Source: Methanobacteriota archaeon (GTDB lineage: Archaea; Hydrothermarchaeota; Hydrothermarchaeia; Hydrothermarchaeales; SZUA-236). Taken from it: a stretch of DNA of 6,462 bases. Positions 5,341 through 6,462 of this stretch are shown in pieces. Location: contig QIDD01000164.1 of assembly GCA_003230355.1 (NCBI GenBank), positions 1-6,462 of the forward strand, read 5' to 3'. The notes under the pieces are model-generated. The model worked only from the letters and a program-made list of their open reading frames with translations. It was not told the DNA's origin and searched no databases. Both the position numbers and the translations under genes were made by a program. Every line of letters starts with the position of its first letter. Position 1 is the first letter of the stretch.

Positions 5341-6271
5341 AACATTAAAGGTTCGAACACCCTCGCGGGTGCACATGGGGCTAATAGACATGAATGCAGA
5401 AATCGGCAGGGTTGACGGAGGATTTGGGCTTGCCCTTGAAGAGCCTGGAATCGAGATCACGGCGAAAAAAAGCGACGAGCTGTTTGTGAAGGGACAGCAC
5501 AGGGAGCGGGCGCTGGATGCTGCGCTCATGTTCATGAAGGCCAACGGCGTTGAAGGAGGAGCAGAGCTGACAATAGACGCGGCCTATCAGCCTCACATCG
5601 GCCTTGGACTTGGAACCCAGCTCGTGCTCGGCGTTGGACATGTGCTTTCAAAACTCTATAAAATCGATGTCACAGCGAGGGAGATTGCAGAGAGCCTGGG
5701 GCGGGGCGGGGCTTCAGGCATCGGGGTGGCTGCATTTGAATCTGGCGGATTCATACTTGACGGAGGCCATTCAACGAGGGAGAAGGGAGAGTTTCTCCCA
5801 TCATCTGCATCAAAGGCAACGCCTGCGCCGATACTCGCAAGATATGATTTCCCGGACTGGAAGATCGCCCTTGTAATCCCGAAGGGCAAGGAGGTTTCTG
5901 GTAAAAAGGAACTAGACATATTTCAGAGATACTGCCCGATCCCGAAAGCAGACGTAGAGAGGCTCAGCCATCTGATTTTGATGAAGATGCTCCCAGCCGT
6001 TGTCGAAGAGGATATTGCAGCCTTTGGCGAGAGTGTGAATGAAATCCAGAATATTGGTTTTAAAAAAATCGAAGTTGAGCTTCAAAACCAGGCTGTTAGA
6101 GACCTGCTCACAGGCTGTCAAAAGGCTAGTTTTGGAGCCGGGCTCAGCTCATTCGGAGCCACGATTTACTGCATCGTCGATGATGCCGCGGAGCTTTCTG
6201 AAACCGTGGCAGGCGAGGGTAAAATAATGTTTACAAAGGCGGACAACACTGGGGCACGGTACGTGGAGTAG
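5324..6271 (+). CDS. mptG: Beta-ribofuranosylaminobenzene 5'-phosphate (beta-RFAP) synthase
   Basis: This enzyme condenses a 4-substituted benzoate with PRPP, releasing CO2 and pyrophosphate, in the first committed step of the aryl-ribitol half of tetrahydromethanopterin. The protein has 315 residues and GHMP-kinase-like architecture, typical for the family. Visible motifs are VRTPSRVHMGLIDMN (10-24), PHIGLGLGTQLVLGVG (90-105, the GHMP phosphate-loop region), GRGGASGIGVAAFESGGFILDGG (126-148) and a C-terminal FGAGLSSFGATIYCI (270-284). The phosphate loop reads GLGLGTQ, whereas I recall GLGSGTQ as the usual form. The first gene of the unit encodes a chorismate lyase-like protein, suggesting 4-hydroxybenzoate rather than p-aminobenzoate as substrate. 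The ATG at 5324 is supported by GAGGT upstream. A strong terminator follows 7 nt after the stop. Confidence 0.94.
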   Translation: MKWRSETLKVRTPSRVHMGLIDMNAEIGRVDGGFGLALEEPGIEITAKKSDELFVKGQHRERALDAALMFMKANGVEGGAELTIDAAYQPHIGLGLGTQLVLGVGHVLSKLYKIDVTAREIAESLGRGGASGIGVAAFESGGFILDGGHSTREKGEFLPSSASKATPAPILARYDFPDWKIALVIPKGKEVSGKKELDIFQRYCPIPKADVERLSHLILMKMLPAVVEEDIAAFGESVNEIQNIGFKKIEVELQNQAVRDLLTGCQKASFGAGLSSFGATIYCIVDDAAELSETVAGEGKIMFTKADNTGARYVE

Positions 6272-6277
6272 TGGCTC

Positions 6278-6308
6278 AGCCTAAGTCTCATTAGGCTTGC
6301 GGTTTTTT
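6278..6308 (+). terminator. Hairpin and U-tract terminator of the chorismate lyase/mptG unit
   Basis: AGCCTAA (6278-6284) pairs perfectly with TTAGGCT (6291-6297) around the six-base loop GTCTCA. Five bases later comes a run of six T (6303-6308). It begins 7 nt after the mptG stop and looks like a factor-independent terminator. Confidence 0.75.
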
Positions 6309-6310
6309 GC

Positions 6311-6332
6311 TTCTCCGAATACATTTGGAGAA
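6311..6332. repeat. Second hairpin between mptG and the right-edge gene
   Basis: TTCTCCGAA (6311-6319) and TTTGGAGAA (6324-6332) form a 9-bp stem with one G-U pair around the loop TACA, immediately after the U-tract of the first terminator. It may be a back-up transcription barrier or an RNA 3'-end stabiliser. No U-tract follows on the plus strand. Confidence 0.5.
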
Positions 6333-6352
6333 AGCCAAAATATTTATTAGAG

Positions 6353-6360
6353 ATATAAAC
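6353..6360 (+). promoter_or_regulatory. TATA box candidate for the right-edge gene
   Basis: GATATAAA lies about 48 nt before the GTG at 6404, predicting a leader of roughly 22 nt that includes a GGGGT ribosome-binding site. A second TATA-like sequence, GATATAAT (6372-6379), is about 28 nt from the start and would give a leaderless mRNA. The sequence alone does not decide between them. Confidence 0.4.
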
Positions 6361-6403
6361 TAATGCTATTTGATATAATCTGAGATTCACTTGGGGTATT
6401 TGG

Positions 6404-6462
6404 GTGTCGAAAAACAAACGTAATAGGTTTCATGTCCCCCTTGTTTTAGGGCTTGTCTTAGG
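6404..6462 (+). CDS. Start of a probable secreted or membrane-anchored protein (partial)
   Basis: This is an open frame from the GTG at 6404 to the right edge, only 19 full codons. GGGGT (6393-6397) precedes the start by 6 nt, and a TATA-like element lies further upstream. The peptide begins with a strongly basic stretch (K3, K5, R6, R8) followed by a leucine/valine/glycine hydrophobic run from residue 11 onward, the n-region and beginning of an h-region of a signal peptide or N-terminal membrane anchor. It follows the mptG terminator, so it is a separate transcription unit. The mature protein lies outside the window and no function can be proposed. The fragment is short enough that the gene call itself is uncertain. 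Confidence 0.5.
   Translation, partial: MSKNKRNRFHVPLVLGLVL

Overview
This window looks like a chromosomal segment of a methane-metabolising or related euryarchaeon. The evidence is an archaeal flap endonuclease with a C-terminal PCNA-binding box, a beta-RFAP synthase (committed enzyme of tetrahydromethanopterin synthesis, found in methanogens, ANME archaea and Archaeoglobus-like lineages), and TATA boxes about 25-30 nt upstream of several start codons, as expected for archaeal, partly leaderless transcription. A genus cannot be assigned from this sequence alone.

Layout, left to right. (1) Minus strand, 1-1289: fen1, followed 94 nt downstream by the start of a protein with a glycosyltransferase-2-like N-terminus that runs off the left edge. 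(2) Plus strand, 1418-2629: a RecB/Cas4-like PD-(D/E)XK nuclease with a four-cysteine (probable Fe-S) signature, divergent from fen1 across a 128-bp double promoter. (3) Minus strand, 2676-3657: a two-gene MNT/HEPN toxin-antitoxin-like module. The nucleotidyltransferase carries its own N-terminal winged HTH and has a striking palindrome/direct-repeat array just upstream of its start. Its C-terminus appears to be cut off by a one-base frame disturbance in an A run. (4) Minus strand, 3822-4700: argB, acetylglutamate kinase. (5) Plus strand, 4819-6271: a DUF98 chorismate-lyase-like gene overlapping by 17 nt a beta-RFAP synthase gene (mptG). Together they would supply 4-hydroxybenzoate and condense it with PRPP, which are consecutive early steps for the aryl-ribose half of methanopterin. 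This unit ends in a clear hairpin/U-tract terminator. (6) Plus strand, 6404-edge: the beginning of a probable secreted or membrane-anchored protein.

The genes fall into separate transcription units. First genes (fen1, the nuclease, the MNT gene, the DUF98 gene) have a TATA-like element about 26-29 nt upstream and no Shine-Dalgarno sequence, so they are probably leaderless. Genes behind or away from a promoter (the glycosyltransferase-like gene, HEPN, mptG, the right-edge gene) have a Shine-Dalgarno-like sequence. The most informative points are the chorismate lyase/mptG overlap, the self-contained operator of the MNT/HEPN module and its apparent frameshift. No CRISPR array, tRNA, rRNA or insertion sequence was seen, and no gene-free stretch exceeds 300 bases.
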